Assembly (NCBI RefSeq): GCF_040802235.1
Contig: NC_133164.1
Coordinates: 89,086,302-89,150,301 of the forward strand
Reading direction: 5' to 3'
Source of the DNA: Manis javanica
Taxonomy: Eukaryota; Chordata; Mammalia; Pholidota; Manidae
DNA length: 64,000 bases
This document shows, piece after piece, positions 23,241 to 35,515 of the stretch. The translations under genes were made by a program, and so were the position numbers. The notes beneath the pieces are model-generated. The model had not been told where the DNA came from, did no database searches, and saw nothing but the letters and a program-made list of their open reading frames with translations. Numbering within the stretch: the stretch's first letter is position 1; each line of letters opens with the position of its first letter.

Positions 23241-23794
23241 TGTTTTTGATGACATGTCTGCGTTTTACTCCTTTTGTTTTTGTTCTCATCCTTGGAACTC
23301 ACCTGACAATCTCCTGCCTCCCATGTCATCTGAACCTCTCTGCAAATTCCTTCATGTTGAAATTTCCTGTGAAAACCTTATTCTGATGTAAGTGAGCATG
23401 ACAGGAGAGCCCTCCCCTGTGTTCCCCATCCTACCCCCCACCCATCTTGCAGAAGCACAAGCCCACCCCACCCCAACCTCAGTCACTCTAATGACCATGA
23501 CTCATATCCTTTGAAATTGGGGGAACAAAGAAGGTAAATATCTCCTTTGAGACATAGTGCCCTTTGGGTGATTCTGAGTGGAGGTATTTAAGTGACCCTG
23601 TTTTCTCTGCCAAAAGGATGCATGGTCCCTAGGAAACCAACAATAGGTGTTAACCCCCCTAGCATGAAGATGTTCCCAACCTAAAGCCCTATAATTATAT
23701 GCAGAAGAATTTTTAGCTGCTGTTCCATTATCATATTTCAAAAAATTTGACATTTGCTGAATTTGTATATGCAAGGAACTTGCAAAGCACCAAT

Positions 23795-24045
23795 CTGATG
23801 ACATCATTCTTCAACTCAAAAGCCTTCCAGGCTCTACCACCCACAAAAGGAAGTTAAACCTGCTTAACTCAACCTACAAAGTCAACCAGGTATTACTTCT
23901 TCCAGCCTCACCTGGCCACTGCTTACTCTCTCCAGTCTACCTCTTGGGTCTTCCTAAAATCCCATCCTGCTCTTACCTGCACAGTAACTTGCCTTTCTTC
24001 AAAACCTAGCTTAAAGGTACTACTAAGTCCAGGCAGAATGAATTG
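23795..24045 (+). repeat. LINE-2 3' fragment
   Basis: The L2 order is recognisable: tcaactcaaaagccttccag, acctacaaagtcaaccaggt, ttccagcctcacctggccac, catcctgctcttacctg and caaaacctagcttaaaggta. Confidence 0.75.
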
Positions 24046-25899
24046 CTCGCTCCTGTTTGCTGAGGATTTCAGGTGTGCATGCATTCATTCATTCAACAAG
24101 TTCCCCTACTATGTGCCGAGCACTTCTTGTTTGCCTTTTTTTGTTGTAGGGCGTAGTGGGTAACTGTTCTATCGTGACAAAACTGTAGCAACTGGTAATT
24201 CTTTGATTTCACAAATTATGGTCCTGACTTAATAAATACAGCTTTGAGAATTTAAAAATTTAAAAAGCAGCTAGTAATTATCCCAGAGTGGTTTTTAAAA
24301 AATTATATATGCTCTGTTACCCATTCGTTCTTAGCACAGCCATGGGACACATTCTCCTATATTCAGGCTTTGTTCAAGTTTTGAGCCTCCTAGAAGGCTC
24401 CTACTCAAGAGAACAAGATTGTTTGAAGCTCCAAGGAATCAAAACGCTCATTCCTAAGGAAATAAATGGCTTCTCCACATGACACATGAACAATTCGCCA
24501 GTTACCAACCATCAAACCTGGATTATTAAAATGTCCAACTTGTTTTTCTTTTGACACATGCTCAAAATTCTCTAAATCTCTGTGCATAAACAAGAGCCCT
24601 TTCATTTTACCCGCTGTCATTGGAACAAAATTCTGATGGTGCTGTGGATCTTTGAAGTGTCTTCACTTTGCTTCCCTTTATATTTGTTTCCTTGAGCTGG
24701 GGTACATTTCCCAGCATTATCCTAAATTATAACCAGTTGTATTGCCAGAGTCTAGTGAGAAAAGCAGAAACCAATTTGAGTATTTTGTAGGGAATTTAAT
24801 ATTGGGAATTCATTGTATAAGTGATTGAAAGCCTGGAGAAGCCCAGCAGATGAGCAACAGCTGGACGCTGCTTGGGCTGGGAAGGGAGGGGGCAGAGTGT
24901 GTAACCAGAACCCAGGATTGGTATCACCTGGCAGAAACCGGTACCAAAAGGGAGAAAAAGCTATAACCGCACACACCGCCCAAGGTAGGGAGAGAAGAAA
25001 GGTACCATGACTTCTTCCCTTCTCCCCCCTCCTCCAGCTGCTTCAACTGGCCAAAGGGAAGCTACCTCAAGCCCAGTGCAGCTCCCTGAAGGAGCCGAGA
25101 GGAGCAGGGGACACAGAACGGCTCTGACAGCAAACAGGAACACAGTCCGGCCGTGAAGCCCATGGATGAAGCTCTGTCGCACCAAGTGTTGCCCCCTTCT
25201 GGCCTAGGTACCCCCTAAGACTGTCACAGCCCCATGGGCAGCAGCCCCAGCTGCCTGGGCACTGTGCGAGATACCCCTCACTTCTCCACGAGGGCTGCCC
25301 ACCTGTGGGGAAATACCAACCCAGTTAAGTTTTGTTTTGTTTTTCTAATGAAGTTTTAAAAATATTTTTCTAAGGGAGAAATACCTCTGCCCTACGAGCA
25401 TGTCCCATACTGACATTTCAAGTGACTTTCAGGAGTTTATCTCTAGTTAACAAATGCTAATATTCAAGTATCTGCTCATAAAAATACGTTTTTTTATTTT
25501 TGCCACATTTATTCCCTAGGGGTTCACTGGGTTTGGTTCTATATTTAGTAGAACTTTCAAGTAGCACATTGAAAGCTTTAGGTAAATTTAAATAATCTCC
25601 AAATTAGAAGGAAGCACAGTGCGCTCAAGGATTCCTTTGCTAGGCTGAAGCCCATTCGTCTGAAAGTCATTTTACCCAAAACATTTAGCATGTACTCTGG
25701 GGAAATTTTGTACATTTTGAGAAGATTCAAACCACATAGTGTAATAGGAATCTGCTAAAAGGCACCTAGAATAGGGGGAATCAACACAGAGAAATCATAC
25801 TTACGTTCACAATTGAATTAGACTATTAAAAGCATGTATTAACTTTTGGAAACTATAATCTTCATTGTAGTTTAAACCACAATGTATAACCCCTTTACT
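24046..25899. other. Mostly unassigned stretch
   Basis: A MIR-like snippet (tactatgtgccgagcact) lies at 24105-24125. The remainder, including GC-richer DNA at 24830-25300, is unrecognised. Frames there are short and overlap on both strands. Confidence 0.35.
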
Positions 25900-26290
25900 A
25901 TTTTACACCCATCTTTCCCTATGAAAATAATACATGTTTGTTATAAAATATTTGGAAAATAAAGAAAAGTATAATGATTAAAATTTTTGATAAACTCATA
26001 ACTCCAACATGTGATGATAACATCTATTAAATTTGGATGCATGTGTTGTGTGTGTGTGTGTATGTGTGTGTGTAAAACAACCTTGGGGACATACAACAAA
26101 TACAATTTTATGTCCTGATATTTACATTTACCATTTTATTTCAAGGATTTTCCCATACTATCACTTTCCCCACTAAAAAAAAAATAATTTTAATTGGTTC
26201 ATCATATTGCATTGTATGGCTGTACTACAATTTATTATTACTTCCCTTCTATTAGACATTTAGGAACCACATTGCTACTTATGCCTTGAC
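25900..26290 (-). mobile_element. Old L1M 3' fragment
   Basis: Antisense signatures: aataatacatgtttgttata, tattgcattgtatggctgta and ttagacatttaggaaccaca. A (TG)n run interrupts it at 26046-26074. Confidence 0.6.
26046..26074. repeat. (TG)n microsatellite
   Basis: About fourteen TG units with one TA interruption. Confidence 0.9.
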
Positions 26291-26849
26291 AAGCCAATAC
26301 AAAAAGCATGGTTTTCAGCCTGTATAAAGGAAGTGATATCCTGCAGAAACTGGCTTTTCCTTTTCTCTGGCTCTGGTTCTCTGTGTTAGCTGCCTATGGG
26401 TTCACGCTAACTGCATTTGAGGGCTTCTCCTTCTGTGAGACTGAAGAGTAGGAGCAAGGAAAGAAGCCACCACCTAGAGGAACGAGGACCAAAGGAGTGG
26501 CAATGGGCAATTAGCAAAGTGATGAATTTGAAGATAAGCCTTGCTGTTGTTGGTCTGTTAAATAAATGTATATTTAGATGCTTAGATACCCCTGTTAAGT
26601 GAGTGATGACTTATGAATGACAGAAAAGGCTGTGGTTAAGTGCTCAATTTATTTGGGGGCACCCATTGGCTTTTCTAGTTCCTTTTGTATTTTTCCAGTA
26701 GGTATCAGTGATTTTGTAGTGGGACTGGCCCAGATAGTCTTTACAGTCTATAGGCTGTTGTGCTAAACACACTTATACTATTGCTATATTTATACTATCC
26801 CAGATGTATTCATGTAGAGAAAAGCAGTAATTATAATAGTAAATTGTAA
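26291..26849. other. Unassigned stretch
   Basis: No repeat, exon or regulatory element that I can support. Confidence 0.3.
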
Positions 26850-27050
26850 GAGTATTAGGATTAAATGAGATGATGTATAAAGAATTCAGATCAGTGACTG
26901 TCCAACTGAAAATACTCCACAGGAGTCATATTCTATGAGTATTATCACCATTCTCTTCATTTGACTAGGACTTTATGGTTTACGAAGAACTTTCACATAC
27001 CTTTGCACCTTTAGTTGCCACAACAACTCAGAGAGGTAGGCAAGCATAGG
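26850..27050. repeat. Two MIR-type fragments
   Basis: A sense MIR tail (attaaatgagatgatgtata, gatcagtgactg) at 26860-26910 is followed by an antisense MIR-like piece (gaagaactttcacatacctt, acaactcagagaggtaggca) at 26975-27045. Confidence 0.55.
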
Positions 27051-27224
27051 GATCCTTTTTTGTCCCAGGGTGCTTCCGCACTGCAGTTTGTTGTGGTGAC
27101 TTGTTTATTTGCTGATGGCCATTTAAATAGTCATGCTGTAGACTGAAATCATTACAGACTGTAACTTCAGCAAAAGCAGATAGGATGTGTGGATACAGTT
27201 GGCAAACTTCTCTATTGTAGCAGA

Positions 27225-27345
27225 CACATAGACTTTAGACTCCCTGCTAAGGAATTGTTTGATTTTAGGCAAGTTTCTTACATTGCTCTTACTATTCGGA
27301 CAATGCCAATAATAATGATAATAATAGTGTGACCATTGCACCCTC
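27225..27345 (+). repeat. MIR SINE fragment
   Basis: gactccctgctaaggaattg, ttaggcaagtttcttacatt and aataataatgataataatag follow the sense MIR order loosely. Confidence 0.5.
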
Positions 27346-28184
27346 TAATCTAGAGTTATTGTTATAAGCCCAAAGGAAGTTAAAGCTGTCCAAAGTATAT
27401 CTTCTTACGAGTGGAACTTACAAAAGTATTTTGACAAGACTTTTCTAAACAACAGTGCACTTACTAATTGAATATAGCGATCTAAGAATTCCTTTGTAGT
27501 GTTTAACATGAGCATTTAACATCCCCTTCCTTCTGCTGGATCTGCTTGCAGCCCAGGTACACAGGAATCCTTCAAATCATTCCTAACAGATCTATACTCT
27601 TTTTAAACACCCCTTTAGAGGCAAAAACTTGGAAGGGAGTTATATTTGGGGGGAAAAAATCCAAGGGGATAGACAGGGTTCAGGGAGAGACTGGCTGCAA
27701 AGTTGCATTCAAGGTCAAGGTCATGGCTGCCCACATAAACTGAAGAGCCCAGAGACCTCAGAGTCAATGGTCTGGCACTTAGGAATGCTCCAGGTCAAGC
27801 TTAGTGTTTACACAGTTCATCAATTTGTTTTCAAAGAGCTGCCCCAAAGTCGGCAGGGTTAATCAATTGTAACCATGAGGCAATCAAATAACAAGCAAAT
27901 GCATCCCTTGAGGATGCAAAGGAAAACAGCAGGACACAACGTTTGATTATTCTAATTAATTGATTAGATTAAATGATTAGAATAATCACTCCAGTCTTCT
28001 GTTGCATATTAGCACTTAACTGTTAGCTAACTCAAACTGTGTTCCCCTCATTTTCAAAATATTCTTAGAGACACAACTGCAAAGCAATCTCTTTTGGCTT
28101 CATTAATGAACCAGAAAGAATGTGTAGGTTACACTGAAGTGGGGGGGATCCTGGAGAATAAAGCAAGTGTTTCATTTTAATCCT
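27346..28184. other. Unassigned stretch with a hairpin
   Basis: Nothing recognised apart from the perfect-arm inverted repeat at 27945-27987, listed separately. Confidence 0.35.
27945..27987. repeat. Inverted repeat, 12-bp arms
   Basis: gattattctaat (27945-27956) and attagaataatc (27976-27987) are exact reverse complements across a 19-nt AT-rich spacer. Could be a decayed transposon tip or chance in AT-rich DNA. Confidence 0.9.
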
Positions 28185-28445
28185 TGTTGACTTAAAAAAG
28201 CAAAAATATATCAGAAAGCTTATCAAAAAGGTACATACAATGAATGATGTCTGTGATTTGCTTCGAAAGTATCTAATGGCAGCAGGAAGTGGGTAGAGGG
28301 TGGTAGGTAGAGGTGTAGAATAACAGGATTGCTTGTGAGTTGATAATTGTTGAAACTAGGTGATAGATCCATGGAGGGGGGGGTTCTTTATACTATTCTC
28401 TTTATTTGTGTATGTTTGACATTTCCCAAAATAAGTAAAACAAAA
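28185..28445 (+). mobile_element. Old L1 3' end
   Basis: The L1MB/L1MC-type 3' UTR order is visible: gtctgtgatttgcttcgaaa, gagttgataattgttgaaac, ttctttatactattctcttt and tgtatgtttgacatttccca. It ends in A-rich sequence. Confidence 0.7.
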
Positions 28446-31185
28446 CTAAACAAAATAATATATGACTTATTCCAAGGCAAAAAAAGACCCCTCAAAGGAA
28501 GAGTAACCTAAACATATGACAGCCTTTCAGAAAAGTAACAATCTATCAATAGAAGCACAAATGATCTTGTTTAGGGAGAAAGTATGTGTTTTTGGAGTGT
28601 GGGGTGGGGAGGCAGCATCCAAAGTGGTGTGACTCAAGTAGGAGCCATTTGAAAACTAGTGGGGCCTTTTTGCTTGTAGCAGTGGCAATGCTGATTCTCA
28701 GTGGTGGAAGGCCAGGGATGCTGAACCTCCTTTAATCCAAGGACCAGAGGGTTATTCCCTCAACACCAGTGGCGTCCCCACTGAACAGCACTGACTTGAG
28801 GAGAGGCAAAGTGGCCTGTGAGGCGCTCTTCTATTAACCTGCCTTTAAAAGCACATGGCCCGTGAATGGGAAGGATACATAGCAAAGGAAGAATAATAAA
28901 CACCTACATGGAATTTTAAGAAGTAGGTCAAGAAGGCTGAAAATGGTAGTGGCTTGCCAAGATTCAAAAGTCAACACAATATTTGGATACAATAAGAATA
29001 TAACATTTGCAGGTTTCAGAAAGGGGACAATTTGCTATAATCTAGAACAGGTAGCACAAATATGGTTAAAAGAGAATAGGAGAACAAAACAATAAGAGGG
29101 TAAATAGTGAGAAAGCACCACCAGGAATTTATGTCCATACCCCAACAAAGCTGCACTAAGACCACTCACCCTGGAAGACTCAACCCTTGCCTCAGGCTCT
29201 GGGAGCAATCCTGCCTCCACTCAGGAAAATCTAATAAACCACAGGCCAGTGGCTCTGTTGGTGGGTGAACAAGTCTGACACTTGAAAATAGCATTCCTGT
29301 TCTGGCCTCATACACTATTGATCAGGTTCTAACTTTGAGAAGTTTATAGTCTGGTTTGGGGAAGCAAGACATATGGAAACAATTCCAAATGCCAAAAACA
29401 TCATAAGACTAAGTCCTACATGAGTTGTACAGATGATTAATAGCATGTCAATAAAGAAACAGCTGTGGCTTGAGTTCAGGGAGTGCTTTGAGGAACAAAA
29501 GGCATGTACCCTGTTCTTAAAAGAAGGGCAGGTTTTGACTAACCATAGAAAAAAAGAGAAGGTGCATTTGTGGAAAGCACAAAATCGGGAGGAGGAAAAC
29601 AGATGAACAAAGTCTTCATCCTTTGACCTTTGATGTTAGGCCTTCACCTCTAACAGCTTTCCTAGCTGGCATGTGCTTGGGCGCTGGTCTTCTTGGCTGG
29701 CTCAGCCCTGAATCTCCCTGGATTCTTAGCTTCCCTAGGGCACCTATGTCCTACTTACTCATCACTGCTCAGGCCCCTGGGTTATCCTGTACTCTGGCCG
29801 CAGATCTTTCAGATGTCTATTGTCCAAACACCCCAGTGCCTCGGCCTGATAAAAAAAAGTGCCACTGGCCACACTTAGACAAACAGCCCAGACACATTCC
29901 CAAGAAAGGAAATGAGCATAGTGTTTTGCATGGAGAGGGAACCAAGTTCATCATCTTTGGGTGCTTTCATGTAATCAAATCGAAGGGAAAAGTTTGTCCA
30001 GAAATGTTCTCTTTGTCTCTCTAGGCTTTAATAGATTCCTTTTTTATTTACTCATTTTTCTTTATTTTCTAAATGTGCCATGAGTGATAAATTGAAATGT
30101 TTTTGATTAATGTTTACTAAAATGTTGGTGACTGAATTAGTAGCAGTATGGTATCTGGAATCAGCTTAAGAAGCATGATCCATCAGCTCCACCAAGAGCT
30201 GATTATTTTTTAATGAGTCATGATATTAACTGTGAACAAAATCAACCTGCTATATAATTCATGTACATGTTGGCGGCCATAATACTCTTGGCAGCCTGAA
30301 ATAAATCATTATGCTCCTCCTAAATGTGATTTTTTAAAACTGCATATCATACGTCTTTTATACCTTATTCACTTACTGACACACATACGCCTATAATTGA
30401 GGAAAACCTTTTTACTTCTTGAAATTAGAAAGTGTATTTCCTAGCAAACTGCAGAGACACAAATTAGGATGGGGCTAGCTGATAAACAAAATGCACTGAA
30501 GTCCCCATGCCCCTGGGGGCAGAGGAGGTGAGGGCAAGCAGAACATGGGTTTTTCTTTGTTTACTTGCTGTGCCAGCGCCATGTTTGGGTTCTTGGGTTG
30601 GTGCTTATCTGAAATCATGTTGACACAGGCATGAATGTTCTAAATGTTGGAAGGGTGTGTGTGTCTGTGTGTGCATGCATGCCTGTTTTTGCTATGCTTG
30701 CTAGAGCACATTTCTTTTCATGAAGAGCTTCTGAGAAGCTGAAAAATTTCACAACCTACAGACACTTGATAACGGCATGTTTTCCTTGGGAAAAACAACT
30801 GGAGACTCAAAGAGGTTGATGCTGTTCATGTACTACTTTCAGTATGAAACCCTTGGGGTTCGCAGGGTTTTGGGGAGGGATGGGAGGACATGAATTAGTT
30901 TCTATGAAGACAATCTTCTTTCTGGTTTCTAGGAAGACCACAGCTTGGACTCATCACTGTAGTGTATTGATAATTGAGCTTTTAGAAAGACGGTACTCAG
31001 CTCTTCATTCTAAACTTTGTCTTATTGTTCCACATTTTAATAGATTCTAAATTGCTAATACCAACATGAATGGATGAAGGGGATTTCTTTTCAACACTGA
31101 AACAGAAAGCAGACTTTTCCACAGACTCTGAATGGTACATGCGATAATGAATTTACCAGTGTCTTCTATATCAGAGGTTCTTCAA
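28446..31185. other. Long mostly unassigned stretch
   Basis: About 28640-28800 has a weak MER20-like hAT look (aaggccagggatgctgaacc). A short TG-rich run lies at 30655-30690. The 133-codon frame at 29623-30024 has no recognisable domain. About 30180-30330 looks unique, with a TGAGTCATG motif, and might be a conserved non-coding element, which I cannot test. Confidence 0.35.
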
Positions 31186-31325
31186 GAGGTCGCTCAAATG
31201 TCTGTTGATTGATCAGTATGCAAAAAAGCAGAGTGAAGACAAATATTAAGATAAATTATGAAGTTTAGGCTTATTCAAACTCTGAGCACATGGAACTTTA
31301 CTCATTGAAAGCATGCATGCTTCTA
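31186..31325. repeat. Left copy of an unnamed direct repeat
   Basis: It shares tgtctgttgattg, a taggcttattcaaac-type segment and gagcacatggaa with 32938-33065 in the same orientation, by eye about three quarters identical. Family unknown. Confidence 0.7.
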
Positions 31326-31985
31326 AATCTTATTTCAGTTTCTTAAAATTCATCAGCTATGTTTAGAAATATGTTATCAACCCATCTTTGCATAGTGAAT
31401 ACACTTTGATACTAAGAAACATAAATTATAAAAATGACATTAATTTTATATGGCGTAAACATATGCGAAGAACTTTGAATGTTCTGTATACAGCCTGGGT
31501 TTGTGACATTAGCCCCCGCTGGACCTGTCTCCTACACTGGCTGCAGAAAGAAAACAGGCCAACAAGCTGGAAAGTATGAGCAGTGCCTCCCAGGCCAGGC
31601 TGGGAAAATATTCCTTAAGGCTGTTTGTCCAGCAGCACTGACATGGCCAGCATGTCCCTTCTGGATCCCAGCTTGCTCAATCTTTTCCACTGGTGAAGTC
31701 AGACACAAGATTGCGAGTATGCCACCTGCAATTCTGTGTATAAGTTAACTTAAAAAACAAATAAACCTCTCCCCCCAAAAAAAATTTTAAAAAATAAAAA
31801 ATAGCTTTATTGAATAAACTGTTGAAAACAATTTTCCTTTATCAGCTTGTCCAAGAGTGAAGGAAGACTATAAATGTCCCCTTCTTGCTCCATTCTTACC
31901 CCCTTGCTCTAATTTTTTTCATTGTTCCAGAATTCTCATTTCTCAAAAAAGAACACTTGTAACAGGGTGTACTATTTTCTCTATG
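31326..31985 (-). other. Possible internal sequence of the ERVL-like element
   Basis: This lies downstream of the minus-strand primer-binding site at 31986-32000, so part may be ERVL leader. No gag or pol motif is visible. Confidence 0.3.
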
Positions 31986-32000
31986 CCACTTCTGACACCA
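31986..32000 (-). other. Retroviral primer-binding site, tRNA-Leu type
   Basis: The minus strand reads TGGTGTCAGAAGTGG immediately inside the LTR end. This matches the leucine-tRNA 3' end complement used by HERV-L-like elements, from recall of the tRNA sequence. Confidence 0.65.
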
Positions 32001-32001
32001 A

Positions 32002-32741
32002 ATGAGGGGTTTTTTTCCTCCACACCAACCAGTTCTCCAATTCTCCAGACATCAACTAGGTGTCCTACAATTCAATTCAGTTCTGACACTAACTACCCAG
32101 AATGAGTGCAGACTGGACAGGTTTAAGGGCTCAGTCTCATAAGACTAGCTCCTCTTCAGATGCCAGCTCCAAGTCCCAGGTAGTCACTAGCACTTCTAAC
32201 CAACTAGCTCTATGTTGGGGGGTTCTCACAACCCCATCCTCAGGTTTGATAACTCACTAGAATGGTTCTAGGAACTCAGGAAAACACTTTACTTACTCTT
32301 TCCAGTTTATTATACAGGATTCAATTCAGAAAAAGCCAAATGGAAGAGATGGTTAGGACAAGGTATGGAGGAAGGACACGGAGCATCCATGCTCTTTCTG
32401 GTCATCCCAGCACCATGATGTGTCACCAGAACAGCAGCTTTCCAAAACCCATCGTTTAGAAGGTTTTATGGAGGTTTCACTGCATAGGCCTGGTTGACTA
32501 AGTCTTTGGCTGTTAGTGGCTGAACTCAGTCTCTATCCTCTGCCCCTCCCTACAAGTCCAACCCACTAATCTCAATGTAGTCTTTCTGGAGGCCAGGCCC
32601 TATCCTGAGGCTGCCCAGGGACCAGTCAAGAGAAGCCTAATTAGAACATAAAAGCTCCTATCATCCAGGAAATCCAAGGGATTTAGGCAGTCTCTGTCAG
32701 AGACCAGTGACAGAAACCAATTATATATTATCACCGTCACA
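32002..32741 (-). repeat. ERVL-like 5' LTR (minus strand)
   Basis: The minus strand begins TGTGACGGTGATAA near 32741 and carries ctgtataataaactggaaag (polyadenylation signal). It ends just before the primer site, after attgaattgtaggacaccta and tggttggtgtggaggaaaa. A matching 3' LTR was not found, so it is a truncated element rather than a provirus. Confidence 0.7.
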
Positions 32742-33341
32742 CTAGGCTTGTTACTTTTATTGATTCAGTATAGAGAGGAACAAATACTATGACTCCCTTC
32801 TTTTTGCTTCAAGGCCACTAATACCCCTGGGAAGCTTGGTGGCATATGAGCCTTCACAGCTCCCAGGAAGGGTTCTGTTTCAGGTGGCATTGCTTTCTAG
32901 AAGCCTGCTTCTGCTTACCTCCCATTTTGCCTCTGTGAGTCAATTGTCTGTTGATTGGTCACTATGCTAAAATCAGATTAAAGATGGGTACTAAAAAGGA
33001 GCTGGGAGGTTCAGGCTTATCCAAACCCCAAGCACATGGAGTTTCACTCATTTAAAGCTGCCCTTAGTCCACAGATCAAGACTGCTTTTCTCACTGGAGT
33101 TGGTCTTCACATGGGTCCCCAGGCAGTTTAGATAGGAAAGCGCTGTGGACCGTTGACCATGGGAAAATGGAGTTCTGACCGACAGGCCCAGCAAAAGTGG
33201 GAAGCTCTACCTCAGAGGGGGATAAGGAGAGAAGACACCCCTACTGCCAAGCTGTTTCCACAGAAACCCCAAAGTTTCCTCTGTGCCTGCTCTTCCCCTC
33301 CCCTGTCCTCACCCTCACCAAAATGCCTCATAGGGTCTTAC
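32742..33341. other. Stretch with the right direct repeat
   Basis: Contains the second copy (32938-33065) of the unnamed repeat seen at 31186-31325. Otherwise unassigned; overlapping plus frames at 33153-33443 have no domain. Confidence 0.35.
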
Positions 33342-34766
33342 TGTTGGGGGAGTGTTGTGTATTTCCTCGGTCCTTGCCCCCGCCACAACAAAGAATTGAA
33401 GGGCAGAGACACAGTAGTGAAGCAGAGTAAAAGTTTTATTTAAAGTTACTTAGAGAGAGAAGTGCAGCAGGCAACCTCAGCAAGGAGAGGGGCCCTGAAA
33501 GGTTGGAGAGAGAAAGTTTAAGATTAAAAGGTGACACACTTAAAAAGTGCGGGCAACCTCAGAGAGAGGAGTACCCCCTGAAAGTTTGGGGGTTCCCCCT
33601 TTTAAGGATTCCTTAGGAATGTGACTAAGGGCTGGGGGTGCAGACTTGTTAAGTGGTCTTTGAATACTTAGAATTAACACAAGGAACTTCCTGCTCTGAT
33701 TTCTCCCTGGGATACTGGTGAGACAGGGACCATTGGCTTAGACAGAGTAGGGTGAGGGCCTCTGGAAAAAAACAAAAGCAAAATAATCCATTGTGAGATT
33801 TGCTTTGGCCTACTAAGGGGGGCCCAGTTTATTTTTCTAACTTTACCCAAGTGCTGCTTTTCTTACTCCATCCCTAAACAAATGATTTGTTGCAACTTAG
33901 GCAATGTAGCAAGCAAGGCCAAAACAACACAGTGAAAACAGAAAGGATTCCATCTTAAAACCCAATTAGTTAAAAAAGTTCCTTAACAAACAGACAATAA
34001 CTCAGGCCACCTTGGGAGCAAAGCAGGCAGTCCTGATTGATATGCTCCCAGACCAGTAAGCTGCTATTCTGGGAGGAAATCAGAGAAGTAAAATTCCTGT
34101 AAATAACCAGGAAGCCTAATAAGAAACTTAGTGTTTCTTCAAAAGTATTTGAGACCACTTAGCAGGTGTACATCCCTAGCCCTTTGTCTCTCAACTGCCT
34201 ATAAAACCCCTAGACAATCCACCACCCCTGTGTCCCCTCCTGGCCTGAGCCAGGAGCTCTGTCCTCTTGCTTTCTCTCCTTTCTCTCTAAAAAGCCTCTG
34301 CCTTGCTCTCCTACCTTGACTGCCAAGTTCATTCTTCAGCTCTGTGAACAAGAACCCCAGCAGCACTGGTGTCTTGGTCTGGGAGCATATCAAACAGACT
34401 GCCTGCCCAGCCCCCAAGGTGGGCTGTTATTGTCTGTTCTCTAAAGAGTAAGTTAAGAATCTTACATTTTTAACTTCCTGGGTATTAAAATACAGTCTTT
34501 AAGATGGAATCCTTCCTGCCTTTTACTATGTTGTTTACGGCTGGCCCTACGTGATTAACACAATAAAGACATGGGCTATGCTGAGGTACCCTCCTTTATC
34601 TGGGGAATATTCAAACATTCCAGGCCAAAATGCTCCTGGCTTTTTGAGCTTTAATTGATTAATTTGGGGACTTTTTACTTTCTGGCCTTTTTCTTTCCAT
34701 GCCACTCATATTTATATTCCTCCCTAACATTACCTAAAAGTGGTTGCCTTTGAATTTTCCGTAACA
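33342..34766 (-). repeat. ERV1-type LTR (X), split by a later LTR
   Basis: On the minus strand it runs from TGTTACGG at 34766 to CCCCCAACA at 33342. It includes a tttaaataaaacttttactc polyadenylation region near the right genomic end (about 33430-33450, plus-strand coordinates). Positions 33719-34369 are another LTR of related sequence inserted in the opposite orientation. Without it X is about 774 bp. Sequences on both sides of the insertion align to the inserted LTR itself, showing common ancestry. Confidence 0.75.
33719..34365 (+). repeat. Solo ERV1-type LTR (Y1) inserted in LTR X
   Basis: Starts TGAGACAGGGACC and ends CCCCAGCA. It is flanked by the 4-bp direct repeat CTGG (33715-33718 and 34366-34369), which fits a class I target duplication. 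A TATA box (tataaaa) lies at 34200-34206. A second full copy lies at 42413-43058. Confidence 0.85.
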
Positions 34767-35389
34767 GTAACTTCTAAGAGAAAATGATCACATATTTACA
34801 TATACATTTAGGGATCCTCTTTTCTTAGCCTTTGAAGTTCTTCCAGCTACCAGAAGAACTGACTCTTCTAGGTTTTTCACAGCCTGAGTTTTACCCTTGG
34901 GTAACTCATCCCTGGCCCAAGTCGGTGAGAACTGGTGGAAGGCACCACAAGCTAAAGACCCCAGAACGAACAGATGTGCGCTGTGACCCTCGGCAGGGCT
35001 GGGAAACTTTCCAAGAGCAGATGTCACCATCCTTCCTCTCCAGAGCTCCAAAGAAGCCCCAGGAGAAATACAGGAACCATGTAACCAGGGCAACGCCTCA
35101 CGACTCCAGGGCCATTCACAGGAAAAGCGTGTGACTGGCCCCCTGTGCTGTGCGGATAGTGCTTCTGAGAGCAAGACTGCTTTTGTCTGCAGTGTGCCCT
35201 GATTCTCCAGAGACACACACCACAGGGAGCTTCCTGGGAGAAGGGATGTTTCCTGTCCAGGGCATGGAAGCAGACCGCTGCCTCATGAATCTGACAGGAT
35301 ATGGCTGTCATAGGCAGATATGACTTATCTCTGTTCCTCATCCACCCAGAGCTCTCCCAGAGGACCTGCCCTTGTGCTTTGGAAACAGC
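34767..35389. other. Unassigned stretch
   Basis: No repeat family or gene recognised. Frames on both strands overlap (up to 142 codons on minus) without domains. Confidence 0.3.
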
Positions 35390-35515
35390 CCAGCTTTGGA
35401 GTGAGGAATTTGGAAGGCTGGTTCTGCTACTTGAGGGCTGCGTGGCCTTGGGTCAATTCCCCCTAAGCCTTGGGTCACTCCTCTGTCTTGTGAATTAACT
35501 GTATCTAATATTAGA
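35390..35515 (+). repeat. MIR SINE fragment
   Basis: gctggttctgctacttgagg, gctgcgtggccttgggtcaa and ctaagccttgggtcactcct match the sense MIR 5' half. Confidence 0.7.

Noticed and set aside
29623..30024. 133-codon plus frame
   Set aside because: No domain, no splice context and low-information composition; an overlapping frame is also open. Likely chance.
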